A stretch of 64,000 nucleotides of DNA from Gammaproteobacteria bacterium (GTDB taxonomy: Bacteria; Pseudomonadota; Gammaproteobacteria; Steroidobacterales; Woeseiaceae): the NCBI GenBank assembly GCA_022600955.1, contig JAHZJK010000004.1, positions 51,473 to 115,472 of the forward strand, written 5' to 3'. The position numbers were made by a program, and so were the translations under genes. How positions within the stretch are numbered: position 1 is the stretch's first letter; the number at the start of each line of letters is the position of its first letter. Below, piece by piece: positions 1-8,126 of this stretch. Below the pieces are notes generated by a model. It ran no database searches. It was not told the DNA's origin and was given only the letters and a program-made list of their open reading frames with translations.

Positions 1-694
1 GTTCATTTTTTAATCCGTACACACCAGCAGACCAGCGTGTATCGAGTGCGAAGAAGGGCCGCGTTAACGACACCTGCTGCGTGTCGCCATCAGAGCTGTC
101 CGCAAGCCGCACAAACAGGCTCAGCCAGTTGCTGCCGAGGTGTCGGTCTGAAAACTCGAGACTGTTCGATCGACGATCGACGTTCTCTTCATGCGAGAGT
201 CGAATTCTCTGACCCCGACCCAGGAGATTCTGCTCTTCAATGCCGATGCGACTCGTGTTTTCGCCGCCCTTGCGCGATGCGGACACGTCAGGACCCAGTG
301 TCCAGACGTCACGGGTTTTGACAGCAAGGTCGACGACGCCATTTTCGTAGCGCAATGGCTGGATGTCCGCATCAAAAAAGTAGTTGTTCTGGCGCAATAC
401 GCGTCCGGACTCCGCCACGAGCCGCGGTGAGTAAGGCGAACCACTCCGGATCAGTAATTGTTTTCGAATGACCCTGTCTTTGGTGACGATATGCCAGCGA
501 TTCGCGAGGCGATAGAGCCAGTTGTTCTCCTCTGGATTACTGAGGTCGAAAACATTCGATTTCTGCAGCACGATTTCCCCAATGATCGCATTTTGCTGCT
601 GCAACAATTGCGCATCCGGCGTTTCTCCCGCATTGCAAAGGGCGGGCGAAAGCAGCATGAGGATGGCCGATCTGGGGATAAACGTGGCGTGCAT
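1..694 (-). CDS. BamA/TamA-like outer membrane protein, 5' part only
   Basis: An open frame runs leftwards from an ATG at 694 off the window edge, giving 231 codons with no stop. It begins with a signal peptide (MHATFIPRSAILMLLSPALC...) ending near NAG. Residues about 30-130 resemble a POTRA-like module, including RKQLLIRSGSPYSPRLVAES followed by LRQNNYFFDADI. From about residue 140 alternating aromatic and polar strands (VWTLGPDVSASRKGG, GIEEQNLLGRGQRI) look like the start of a beta-barrel. This pattern is known from surface-antigen (D15)/BamA-like outer membrane proteins. The exact role cannot be told because the barrel is cut off. It is divergent from the gene at 938. Family confidence is moderate; coding status is strong. 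Confidence 0.75.
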   Translation of the reverse strand, partial: MHATFIPRSAILMLLSPALCNAGETPDAQLLQQQNAIIGEIVLQKSNVFDLSNPEENNWLYRLANRWHIVTKDRVIRKQLLIRSGSPYSPRLVAESGRVLRQNNYFFDADIQPLRYENGVVDLAVKTRDVWTLGPDVSASRKGGENTSRIGIEEQNLLGRGQRIRLSHEENVDRRSNSLEFSDRHLGSNWLSLFVRLADSSDGDTQQVSLTRPFFALDTRWSAGVYGLKNE

Positions 695-748
695 AGTCGC
701 GAATCATACTCGGAAACTGGCGTCGCTTTTCGGTGACAGTCTCGACAC

Positions 749-778
749 TTGCGTGACCTTTGGCAAACCTGCTATAAA
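749..778 (+). promoter_or_regulatory. Candidate sigma70 promoter with a structured leader
   Basis: TTGCGT at 749-754 and TATAAA at 773-778 are separated by 18 bases, a reasonable housekeeping promoter for the gene starting at 938. Transcription would begin near 785 and leave a leader of about 150 bases. The leader contains two adjacent hairpins, GGCTC/GAGCC and GGCTAC-AGGAG-GTAGCC, followed by two short A-rich segments. Confidence 0.4.
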
Positions 779-937
779 AACAGCGCGCAACAGTTTGATA
801 AGAAGAGTAGTAGAAGGACCTCGGGCTCTGCAGGGAGCCAGGCTACAGGAGGTAGCCGACTCCAAAAAATAAGAGCGTACAAGCCGCCCAGAGGGTCCGA
901 GCGGCACTACAAAAAATACAAGAACGCTGGAGTGGCA

Positions 938-1309
938 ATGACAAACCAGGTCGATCGCTTCTACGCCGCACTCACTGTGCTGGCAGGACATGGTCATATA
1001 AAACAAAGACTTATCAAGGCTTACGAAGACAACCTCGCTGAGATTCAGGACGATGAACTGCCGGTTACGTTGAAGCAGTCCTTTGCCGACTTCAGGCTAC
1101 AAATGCAACAGGTCACGCCGCTCAATGGCGAAAGCGCCGTCTGTGCTTCCGTGCGCAAGATGTCACTGGATGAAGCCAGCGCATGCGCTGCGTCTGTCGT
1201 TGCCTTGTACGGAGAATCCATAAGGTCTCAGGATACTGTCCAGGCGAAGCCGCCTATGGCGGAGATTGACGAGACCCGAGTGCCGCCGTTCCTGGTGAAA
1301 TCGGTCTAG
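938..1309 (+). CDS. Conserved-looking hypothetical protein, 123 aa
   Basis: The ATG at 938 is chosen because GGAG lies six bases upstream. The frame is open for longer upstream, but that part is translated leader-like sequence. The product is soluble, acidic and largely helical (MTNQVDRFYAALTVLAGHGHIKQRLIKAY...), with no signal peptide, membrane segment or recognisable catalytic motif. The C-terminal 25 residues are proline-rich and probably disordered. It is preceded by a long structured leader and a good promoter, so it may be strongly or conditionally expressed. Its stop overlaps by four bases the stop of the convergent gene. No function is assigned. Confidence 0.6.
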   Translation: MTNQVDRFYAALTVLAGHGHIKQRLIKAYEDNLAEIQDDELPVTLKQSFADFRLQMQQVTPLNGESAVCASVRKMSLDEASACAASVVALYGESIRSQDTVQAKPPMAEIDETRVPPFLVKSV

Positions 1310-2325
1310 TCGACCTTAATCGGGTAGTAGACGTAGGTGACGAGGTCCTTTTCTGCGACCTGTCCTGGGTCGCTCAGATATGACTCCCATGCCGCACCGG
1401 CGCGCTCAATTCCTGTCGCCGCCAGATAGGCTGCGATCTTCCTGTGTGTTGTCGTTAGTCGACGATACGAGCCTGTGTGTTTCACTCGCACGACGGGGCC
1501 TGCCCAGGTCGCACCAATTCTGACGCTCTTGCCGTCCCTGGCTACGGTGTCGGTAAGCCCGCGAACCGGTATGCCGGCATCAAAAGAGAGCGCAGAGCCG
1601 GCATAATTGCGCGTAATGGACAATGGCGCGCCCGCGATCTGCAGCCCCTGCTCTTCGATAAAACTGAGAACCTGGAAATAGGCTTTGCCCATCGCATCCG
1701 AAATCGCATCCGGTTGTGGTTGCGAGGACGTCGACAGGTAGGCGATGTCCGTAGCTTCGACCACGATGTGCTCAAAGTCGATATCACTAAAATCGGCACC
1801 AGGCAGGCTCTCAGCGAGTTCCTTGAGCCGTGACAGTCCGTCCTGATAGTCGCGCGCGACAACGCTTCCCAGCATTGATGCGAAGTAACGACCGACAATA
1901 TTAATGCCGTAGTCAGCCTCAAAACCCCAGCTCACGAGCGTGGTGCCAACGCCTGGGACGAGGTTGAACCAGCTCCTGGCTTCTCCCGCTTCTCCGGGGC
2001 TCAATACAATACCGACATGCTCGTACGGACGACTCTCGGTGATCATCTGGGTGCCGCTGCCGATAATCGCGCCATCCCACGTCATGATAGCGCCCTCACC
2101 GCGCCGGGCACCCGAATACAGGAAGCGCGCATTGGGGTCAGTGTTGGTCCATGGCGCCCAGTGTGAAAAGCGTCGAAAATCGTTCACAAGCGCGAATACT
2201 GTTGCTGGCTGAGCGTCGATCTCGATATTGACTTCAATGCGGTGCTTTTGCGGCAAGGCGAAACCGACAATGACTAGTAGCACCAGCAGCGCCCCGATTC
2301 CGTATAGTAGTTTCTGCACTCGCAA
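1306..2325 (-). CDS. Membrane-anchored SRPBCC/GyrI-like domain protein
   Basis: The start is uncertain. The open frame reaches back to 2403, but the hydrophobic anchor begins just after a TTG at 2325 and a GTG at 2319, with GGAG 11 bases before the TTG. The product of about 339 residues has one N-terminal membrane helix (LLYGIGALLVLLVIVGFALP). An SRPBCC (START/polyketide cyclase) domain with the VFALVNDFRRFSHWAPW opening follows, then a C-terminal half resembling GyrI/SOUL-type effector-binding folds (AYFQVLSFIEEQGLQIAGAP, IPVRGL). Such two-domain proteins are common in Proteobacteria and not well characterised. It diverges from murI across a very short gap, so the two 5' regions overlap. Confidence 0.7.
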   Translation of the reverse strand: MRVQKLLYGIGALLVLLVIVGFALPQKHRIEVNIEIDAQPATVFALVNDFRRFSHWAPWTNTDPNARFLYSGARRGEGAIMTWDGAIIGSGTQMITESRPYEHVGIVLSPGEAGEARSWFNLVPGVGTTLVSWGFEADYGINIVGRYFASMLGSVVARDYQDGLSRLKELAESLPGADFSDIDFEHIVVEATDIAYLSTSSQPQPDAISDAMGKAYFQVLSFIEEQGLQIAGAPLSITRNYAGSALSFDAGIPVRGLTDTVARDGKSVRIGATWAGPVVRVKHTGSYRRLTTTHRKIAAYLAATGIERAGAAWESYLSDPGQVAEKDLVTYVYYPIKVD

Positions 2326-2392
2326 TATTCCGTAGAACTCCGATCGGCGGGAATTATTCCACAGAACCGCGCGATTGGGCACAATGCACGTT

Positions 2393-3220
2393 ATGACGAC
2401 CACGACTCATACGTCACTGCCCATCGGCGTGTTCGATTCCGGGGTAGGCGGCCTGACAGTTCTCAAGGCAGTGCGCGACAAACTGCCGCATGAGGACTTC
2501 ATCTACCTTGGCGACACAGCGCGGCTTCCTTATGGCACCAAGAGCCCTGTCTCGATTGCGCGCTATGCAACGCAGGCGACCGAAAAACTGCAAAAGCAGG
2601 GTATCAAAATGCTGGTCGTTGCCTGCAACACGGCCTCAGCCGTTGCGCTGGATGCTTTGCGCAAGCAATTCCACCCGTTGCCCGTTGTCGGTGTTGTCGA
2701 GCCAGGCGCAACGGCGGCCATTGCCGCAAAGCCCGGTGGGTCGCATCTGGTCCTCGCGACCGAAGCGACGGTGCGCCTGCACGCCTACAGCGAGGCGATT
2801 GCGGAGCGCGACGAAAATGCAACGATACGGGAGCAGGCTTGCGAAATGCTGGTATCGCTGGCGGAGGAAGGCTGGACGGATGGCGACATTGCGACGGCAA
2901 TTGTCGAGCGCTATTTGAACGACGCCGCGGCCGAAGGTTTTGCGTTCACCAGCATTATTCTGGGATGCACGCATTTTCCGCTGCTGCGCGACCTGATCGC
3001 CGCCGTCGCCGGCTCCAGTGTTGTCGTCGTAGATTCCGCGAGCACGACTGCGGACGTCGTGCAGCAGCGGCTCGAAAAAGACAGTGCGCTTGCTACACGA
3101 ACGAGGGCCGGTTCGCTGAAACTGTTTGCGACCGATGGGGTAACCCGTTTTGCCCGGGTTGGCGGGCAATTTCTTGGCACGCCACTGTCCGCAAATGACG
3201 TGCAGCTGGTCGATCTTTGA
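2393..3220 (+). CDS. murI: Glutamate racemase
   Basis: MurI interconverts L- and D-glutamate and supplies D-Glu for peptidoglycan. The 275-residue product has the expected motifs: GVFDSGVGGLTV (residues 12-23), DTARLPYGTKS, the first catalytic cysteine C78 in VVACNTASA, and the second, C192, in ILGCTHFPLL. Length matches the family. Starts are possible at TTG 2375, ATG 2384 and ATG 2393; I chose 2393 because the family normally starts a few residues before the GxFDSG motif. No convincing ribosome site separates the options. Confidence 0.95.
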   Translation: MTTTTHTSLPIGVFDSGVGGLTVLKAVRDKLPHEDFIYLGDTARLPYGTKSPVSIARYATQATEKLQKQGIKMLVVACNTASAVALDALRKQFHPLPVVGVVEPGATAAIAAKPGGSHLVLATEATVRLHAYSEAIAERDENATIREQACEMLVSLAEEGWTDGDIATAIVERYLNDAAAEGFAFTSIILGCTHFPLLRDLIAAVAGSSVVVVDSASTTADVVQQRLEKDSALATRTRAGSLKLFATDGVTRFARVGGQFLGTPLSANDVQLVDL

Positions 3221-3255
3221 TACTGTTCAATTACTACTGTTTTCGGGGTTTAACT

Positions 3256-4917
3256 GTGAGTCTTATTCAATCCTATCGTCACCTTGGCGCGTTGCTGCTG
3301 TCTTTTTTGTTGGCCTCCTGCGGCACCGAGACGCAACCCGAGAGTTCCTTCCAGCCGTTGCAAACCGTCACGGCCAGGCCCGATATTTATGCCGATTTCA
3401 CGCTAACCGCAGACCTTAGCGAGTTGTCGGATGATCAGCGCGAAATGATCAAGTACCTGATAGATGCCGCGCAAATCATGGATGACCTGTTTTGGCGTCA
3501 GGCCTATGGCGATGACTACGAGACCTGGCTTGAGTCAATTGCGGACATAGATACCCGTCGTTTCGCTGAACTGAACTACGGGCCATGGGATCGTCTCGAC
3601 GGCGACAAGCCGTTCATGGAGGGCGTGCGGGCCAAGCCGCCGGGCGCAAACATGTATCCGGCGGATATGAGCAAGGAAGAATTCGAACAGGCTTATTTGC
3701 CAGGCAAGGCTGGATTGTATTCGCTGGTCCGGCGTGACGCCGAAGGTAAGCTGATGCTGGTTCCCTACCATGTTGAGTATGCCGATGAGCTCAAACAGGC
3801 GGCGGATTTGCTGAAAGAGGCAGCAAAACTTGCCGAAAGCACGGATTTTGCAAACTATCTCAAGCTGCGCGCCGCGGCCCTGATCAGCGACGAGTACCAG
3901 GTCAGCGACATGTACTGGATGGATGTGCGTGACAATGAAATCGACGTCGTTATCGGTGCCATCGAAACCTACGAAGACGCGCTGTTCGGTTATCGCGCAG
4001 GTTACGAGGCCTACGTTCTTATCAAGGACCTTGAGTGGAGCGATCGACTCAGTCGTTTCGCACAATTCTTACCGGCGTTGCAAAAAGGGCTTCCGGTTGC
4101 CGACGAATACAAGTGGGAAATGCCCGGCACGGACTCTGACCTGAATGCCTACGATGTTGTCTATTATGCCGGACACAGCAACGCGGGCGGCAAGACGATC
4201 GCGATCAACTTGCCGAATGATGAGGAGGTACAGCTATCAAGAGGCACCCGACGCCTGCAGCTCAAGAACGCCATGCAGGCCAAGTTCGACAAGATCCTGG
4301 AGCCGATTGCTGACGAACTGGTGGATGAGTCGCAACGGGAACATGTATCGTTCGACGCTTTTTTCGCGAATACGATGTTTCACGAGGTCGCTCACGGTCT
4401 GGGTATCAAGAACACCATAACTGGCAGCGGTACTGTGCGCGAAGCACTGCTCGACCTGTCTTCGAGTATGGAGGAGGGCAAGGCCGACGTCCTTGGTCTC
4501 TACATGATTACTGAGTTGCACAAGGCCGGCGAGCTTGGCGAAGTTGATTTGCGTGATTATTACGTGACTTTCATGACCAGCATATTCCGCTCTATTCGCT
4601 TCGGTGCATCGAGCGCACATGGCAAAGCCAACATGGTGCGATTCAACTTTTTCCTCGAAAGCGGTGCGTTTTCTCGCGATACGGAAACAGGCCGCTATAG
4701 CGTCGACTTCGAAAAGATGGAAGCAGCGATGACTGACTTGTCTCGCTTGCTATTGACCCTACAGGGTGACGGCGACTATGACGGAGCGAAAAAGCTCACC
4801 GAGTCAAAAGGCGTAATCGGAGCGGACCTGCAGTCTGATCTGGACAGGCTTACGCAGGCAGAAATACCTGTGGACATTACTTTTCAACAGGGTGTGGCAG
4901 AACTCGGTATCGACTGA
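3256..4917 (+). CDS. M49 (dipeptidyl-peptidase III)-like zinc peptidase lipoprotein
   Basis: A GTG at 3256 is preceded by GGGG with good spacing and directly starts a lipoprotein signal ending in LLASC-G, so the mature protein should be lipid-anchored in the periplasm or outer membrane. The 553-residue product has HEVAHG (from residue 376), an HExxH zinc motif, followed about 30 residues later by EEGKAD (from 406). Dipeptidyl-peptidase III enzymes use HExxxH plus EExR/KA(D/E); this protein has the shorter HExxH spacing, as in bacterial DPP III-like/NUDIX-associated homologues. The likely role is exopeptidase cleavage of small peptides outside the cytoplasm. It follows murI by 35 bases and may share its transcript. 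Confidence 0.8.
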   Translation: MSLIQSYRHLGALLLSFLLASCGTETQPESSFQPLQTVTARPDIYADFTLTADLSELSDDQREMIKYLIDAAQIMDDLFWRQAYGDDYETWLESIADIDTRRFAELNYGPWDRLDGDKPFMEGVRAKPPGANMYPADMSKEEFEQAYLPGKAGLYSLVRRDAEGKLMLVPYHVEYADELKQAADLLKEAAKLAESTDFANYLKLRAAALISDEYQVSDMYWMDVRDNEIDVVIGAIETYEDALFGYRAGYEAYVLIKDLEWSDRLSRFAQFLPALQKGLPVADEYKWEMPGTDSDLNAYDVVYYAGHSNAGGKTIAINLPNDEEVQLSRGTRRLQLKNAMQAKFDKILEPIADELVDESQREHVSFDAFFANTMFHEVAHGLGIKNTITGSGTVREALLDLSSSMEEGKADVLGLYMITELHKAGELGEVDLRDYYVTFMTSIFRSIRFGASSAHGKANMVRFNFFLESGAFSRDTETGRYSVDFEKMEAAMTDLSRLLLTLQGDGDYDGAKKLTESKGVIGADLQSDLDRLTQAEIPVDITFQQGVAELGID

Positions 4918-4920
4918 CGC

Positions 4921-4937
4921 TGGCAACTCAGTTGCCA
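4921..4937. terminator. Short hairpin at a convergent gene junction
   Basis: TGGCAAC-TCA-GTTGCCA forms a perfect seven-base-pair stem at the junction of the convergent genes ending at 4917 and 4928. There is no clear T-run on either side, so this is only a possible bidirectional terminator. It overlaps the last codons of the minus-strand gene. Confidence 0.3.
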
Positions 4938-6016
4938 AGATCGCCTTTCGCAATGCGGGCCAGCTGATGTCCGAATAGTGTGGTCAGAAACAAGGAGTTG
5001 CGAGTTTCAACCACGCCCGTCATCGTCGCAAAACGGGCGCGTGGATCATGCATATTCATGAGTACCTCGCCGTTGCCGTTAATCGCGATGACATGTGACG
5101 ACTCTTTTGCTTTCGGCCGCATGAAAGACGGTAGTCGCTGCACTATCTTGCGCAATAATGGCTTATCGGACATCGCATCGAGCATTGCGTCGCGGGGCGC
5201 GGCTATTCCGATCCAGAATCGTCCGTTGAGACCGCTCTTGATATTGTCCGGAAAGCCGGGAAGATTCTGCAGCAGTACTTCATGCGTGCCTGCTTTTTCG
5301 CCGTTGAGCCAGTATTTGAGAATCCGGTAGGAGCCAGTTTCGGCAACGATAAGGAAATCCCCGGCGGTGCTGACAGCAACACCGTTCGCGAAATTCAAAC
5401 CACTCAACAGCGTCCTGACGTCGCCGCTTAACGGGTCAAACTCGAGCACTCGGCCGTGCCCGCCGTGTTCGAGAATATCGAGCAAGCTGGCCTCATAGGT
5501 GCCGCGATACGATTCGGCACCAAACTTGGTGCTGGACTGGCTGAAGTAGATCTTGCCGTCTGGCCCTATGCCAAGATTGTTGGCATAAACCAGTGGTTCT
5601 CCATCAACCGTATCGAGAAGGGTCGTGACTGTGCCGTCCATCGAGATTCGTTGCAGGCCACTGTACGAGTTAGCCACGATCAGGCTTCCATCGGCGGCTG
5701 TTTCGATTCCCAGTGGTCGCCCGCCCGGGTTGGCAAGTTCGGTGACTGCACGGCCTCGCAAGCGGATGATGGTGCCGTCGGCGGTCGTGATGTAGAGGCG
5801 ATTGTCTTTGCCGACCGTCGCATCTTCCGGCCCTTCGTATTCGCCAATATCTATGCCAGTTGCTGTACGCAGTAACTCATTGCGAGCGAAAGGGTCTATG
5901 TAGCCGCGGTCGACGGGCGCTTGCCATGCAACTGGCTCGATAGGCACAGGCCACAAAAGCAGATAGGCCGCGAGTACCGCAAAGACTATTGCTGCAGTGG
6001 CCAGGGTCTTTTTCAT
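4928..6016 (-). CDS. SMP-30/strictosidine-synthase-like beta-propeller, membrane-anchored
   Basis: The 362-residue protein opens with one hydrophobic segment (MKKTLATAAIVFAVLAAYLLLW), acting as a signal anchor. NHL/SMP-30 style propeller repeats follow: GPEDATVGKDNRLYITTADG, GRPLGIETAADGSLIVANSY, YANNLGIGPDGKIYFSQSS, FANGVAVSTAGDFLIVAETG, GFPDNIKSGLNGRFWIGIA. This is the signature of the strictosidine synthase-like/APMAP group, whose bacterial members are thought to act as lactonases or arylesterases on unknown substrates. It lies six bases after folE on the same strand, so the two may be cotranscribed. Confidence 0.8.
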   Translation of the reverse strand: MKKTLATAAIVFAVLAAYLLLWPVPIEPVAWQAPVDRGYIDPFARNELLRTATGIDIGEYEGPEDATVGKDNRLYITTADGTIIRLRGRAVTELANPGGRPLGIETAADGSLIVANSYSGLQRISMDGTVTTLLDTVDGEPLVYANNLGIGPDGKIYFSQSSTKFGAESYRGTYEASLLDILEHGGHGRVLEFDPLSGDVRTLLSGLNFANGVAVSTAGDFLIVAETGSYRILKYWLNGEKAGTHEVLLQNLPGFPDNIKSGLNGRFWIGIAAPRDAMLDAMSDKPLLRKIVQRLPSFMRPKAKESSHVIAINGNGEVLMNMHDPRARFATMTGVVETRNSLFLTTLFGHQLARIAKGDLGN

Positions 6017-6021
6017 GGGTG

Positions 6022-6624
6022 CTAGCGGTTCGCGTCTATCATGCGCAGGAACTCAACGCGGGTGCGCGCATCTTTGCGAAAGGTGCCTACCATCTGGCTC
6101 GTCACCATTGATACATCCGACTTGTGAATGCCGCGGGTCGTCATGCATTGGTGCTTCGCTTCAACGACGACACCGACGCCTTTTGGCTGCAGCACATCCT
6201 GAATGCAATTCGCGATCTGAGCCGTCATTTTTTCCTGCACCTGAAAGCGCCGCGCGAACGCTTCGACCACACGTGCAAGTTTGCTGATACCAACAACCTT
6301 GTTGTTCGGTAAGTAACCAACATGCGCTTTGCCAATTATCGGCGCCATGTGGTGCTCGCAGTGGGATTCGAACGCGATGTCACGTAGTACGATCATCTCG
6401 TCGTAGCCTTCAACCTCTTCGAACGTGCGCTGCAGATACTCAACAGGATTGCTCTTATAGCCGCTAAACCAGTCCTCGTATGCTCGTGCAACCCGCTTTG
6501 GTGTGTCGAGCAGTCCCTCGCGGCGCGTGTCTTCACCGGCCCACAACAAAAGAGTCTCAACGGCTTCTTCTGCTTGCCGGCGGCTGGGTTTGCGAGGTTT
6601 CGGTTGTTTCTTCTTGGCGGGCAC
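6022..6624 (-). CDS. folE: GTP cyclohydrolase I
   Basis: FolE opens GTP to 7,8-dihydroneopterin triphosphate, the first step of tetrahydrofolate synthesis. The 200-residue protein carries the zinc ligands C89 and H92 in [11 protein letters not shown] and C160 in [10 protein letters not shown], plus [21 protein letters not shown] and the RRFQVQE segment. A lysine/proline-rich N-terminal tail of about 15 residues ([15 protein letters not shown]) precedes the conserved core. Length matches the family. Confidence 0.96.
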   Translation of the reverse strand: MPAKKKQPKPRKPSRRQAEEAVETLLLWAGEDTRREGLLDTPKRVARAYEDWFSGYKSNPVEYLQRTFEEVEGYDEMIVLRDIAFESHCEHHMAPIIGKAHVGYLPNNKVVGISKLARVVEAFARRFQVQEKMTAQIANCIQDVLQPKGVGVVVEAKHQCMTTRGIHKSDVSMVTSQMVGTFRKDARTRVEFLRMIDANR

Positions 6625-6698
6625 AGTCGTTCCTGATTCGAGGGTTGGCTGATCGATACTACATATCGATCGGGGTCTTTGACCAGCGATGGTTGTTT

Positions 6699-7277
6699 TT
6701 AGCCGCAGCTCACGCCGGTGCCGCCCAGACCGCAGTAGCCACCGGGGTTTTTTGCAAGGTATTGCTGGTGGTATTCCTCAGCAAAAGAGAACTCGTCCAG
6801 CGGTGTTACTTCCGTCGTGATAGCGGGTAGCCCCGCAGAGAGCAGTTTCGCCTGGTAAGACTGAAGAGAGTCTCTTGCAATTGTGGCTTGCTCATCAGTG
6901 AGCGTGAATATTGCTGAGCGATACTGGGTACCTATGTCATTGCCTTGCCGCATGCCTTGCGTAGGGTCGTGGTTCTCCCAGAAAACACTGAGAAGTTCGC
7001 GATAGCTCACGTGGCTCGGGTCGAAAGTAACCAGTACGACCTCAGCATGTCCCGTGTCACCACTGCATACCTGTTGGTAGTTTGCGTGCGCGACCGCGCC
7101 GCCGGTGTAGCCGACGGCGGTTGAATGTACACCCTCAGTTTCCCAGAAGCGGCGCTCGGCGCCCCAGAAACAACCCATGGCGAATACCGCCTGTTGTAAA
7201 TGATCGTCGAAGGGACCGCTCAACGAGTTGCCGTTAACGAAGTGCTGCTCTGGCACCTGTACAGGGGAGTTGGTCAT
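6699..7277 (-). CDS. msrA: Peptide-methionine (S)-S-oxide reductase
   Basis: MsrA repairs methionine-S-sulfoxide in proteins. The catalytic cysteine C36 lies in [13 protein letters not shown], and the GYTGG and HAEVV(L)V motifs and the [17 protein letters not shown] block are present. Two further cysteines in the C-terminal [13 protein letters not shown] are the expected resolving residues. Length (192 aa) suits a proteobacterial MsrA. It lies downstream of the M23 peptidase gene with a 12-base gap on the same strand, so the TPR, M23 and MsrA genes may form one transcript linked to envelope maintenance; that link is inference. Confidence 0.95.
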   Translation of the reverse strand: MTNSPVQVPEQHFVNGNSLSGPFDDHLQQAVFAMGCFWGAERRFWETEGVHSTAVGYTGGAVAHANYQQVCSGDTGHAEVVLVTFDPSHVSYRELLSVFWENHDPTQGMRQGNDIGTQYRSAIFTLTDEQATIARDSLQSYQAKLLSAGLPAITTEVTPLDEFSFAEEYHQQYLAKNPGGYCGLGGTGVSCG

Positions 7278-7289
7278 GGAATTGTCTCT

Positions 7290-8126
7290 CTATTGTGCCT
7301 GGTAACGTCCGCCGCGCCGCGGCCGCTCAATAATACCGTCAGCGCTCTGGAATCGCACTGCGATAGACTGGGTTCGCCCCCATTCGACGGCGCGATAAAC
7401 CGCGAAGTGCAGGTGCGGCATTGTTGTGTGCCCTGTATTGCCGGAGAGGCCGATGCGTTGGCCACGCGCCACGCTGTCACCAACTTCGACAAGCGCACCT
7501 GCTTTTTTCAGATGGTAATACTCTCCGGTCGTACCGTCGGTGTGAAGTATGACAATAAAATTGGCGTATTTGCCACAGCCGTCCGACCAGCAGCCGCGGT
7601 CGTTAGACTCCTCGACCCGCGCCACGACGCCAGAGCGGGCAGCGTGCACGGCGGTTCCCTCGCGCATATCAAAGTCGATCGCGAATTCTTCAATGCCCTT
7701 GTGACTGAAGTTTGAACCATAGCCTTGCAACACGCGGTACGAATGGTCGCTGGCATAGGGCAATGCATACAGATGGTCATCGTCGTGATCAGCATCGATA
7801 CGTCCGACTGTCCAGTCATATCTGTAGCGGTAATAGCCCTTGTTGCCACCTTCGTGATGGTCAAGCAACATGACGCGCTCGGATTCTCCGGGGCCAAGGG
7901 TGCTGGTAACGACATCGGGACCTGCAACAGAAAAGTTACGAGTACGAACAGAGAGTGTGTAGGTGATCGGGAAGTCGCCGAGGTTACGAGCTCTTAGTTC
8001 AACGTCTGAGCCGGTCTTGACCTCGTCAACGCAGATCCAGTCATCGCGGCACTCCGCACTGGCGGCGCTTGCGACACAGCACATCACTGCTGCCGTCAGC
8101 GCGATAGTTCGATGCCTGGGAATCAA
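7290..8126 (-). CDS. Secreted M23 family metallopeptidase
   Basis: The 278-residue protein has a signal peptide (RTIALTAAVMCCVASAASA). An N-terminal beta-rich domain of about 110 residues is followed by a lysostaphin-type M23 domain. Zinc ligands are visible in SHKGIEEFAIDFDM (His and Asp) and in the closing TMPHLHFAVY (HxH). The GTTGEYYHLKKAGALVEVGDSVARGQ segment is typical of the family. M23 enzymes cut peptidoglycan cross-bridges in the periplasm. All metal-binding residues are present, so it is probably active rather than a LytM-type activator. Its start overlaps the stop of the upstream TPR gene in an ATGA-type junction, suggesting translational coupling. Confidence 0.85.
   Translation of the reverse strand: MIPRHRTIALTAAVMCCVASAASAECRDDWICVDEVKTGSDVELRARNLGDFPITYTLSVRTRNFSVAGPDVVTSTLGPGESERVMLLDHHEGGNKGYYRYRYDWTVGRIDADHDDDHLYALPYASDHSYRVLQGYGSNFSHKGIEEFAIDFDMREGTAVHAARSGVVARVEESNDRGCWSDGCGKYANFIVILHTDGTTGEYYHLKKAGALVEVGDSVARGQRIGLSGNTGHTTMPHLHFAVYRAVEWGRTQSIAVRFQSADGIIERPRRGGRYQAQ

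Noticed and set aside
785..937. c-di-GMP riboswitch
   Set aside because: The conserved GCAAACC...GGGACGCAAAGC core is not present; only generic hairpins are seen.
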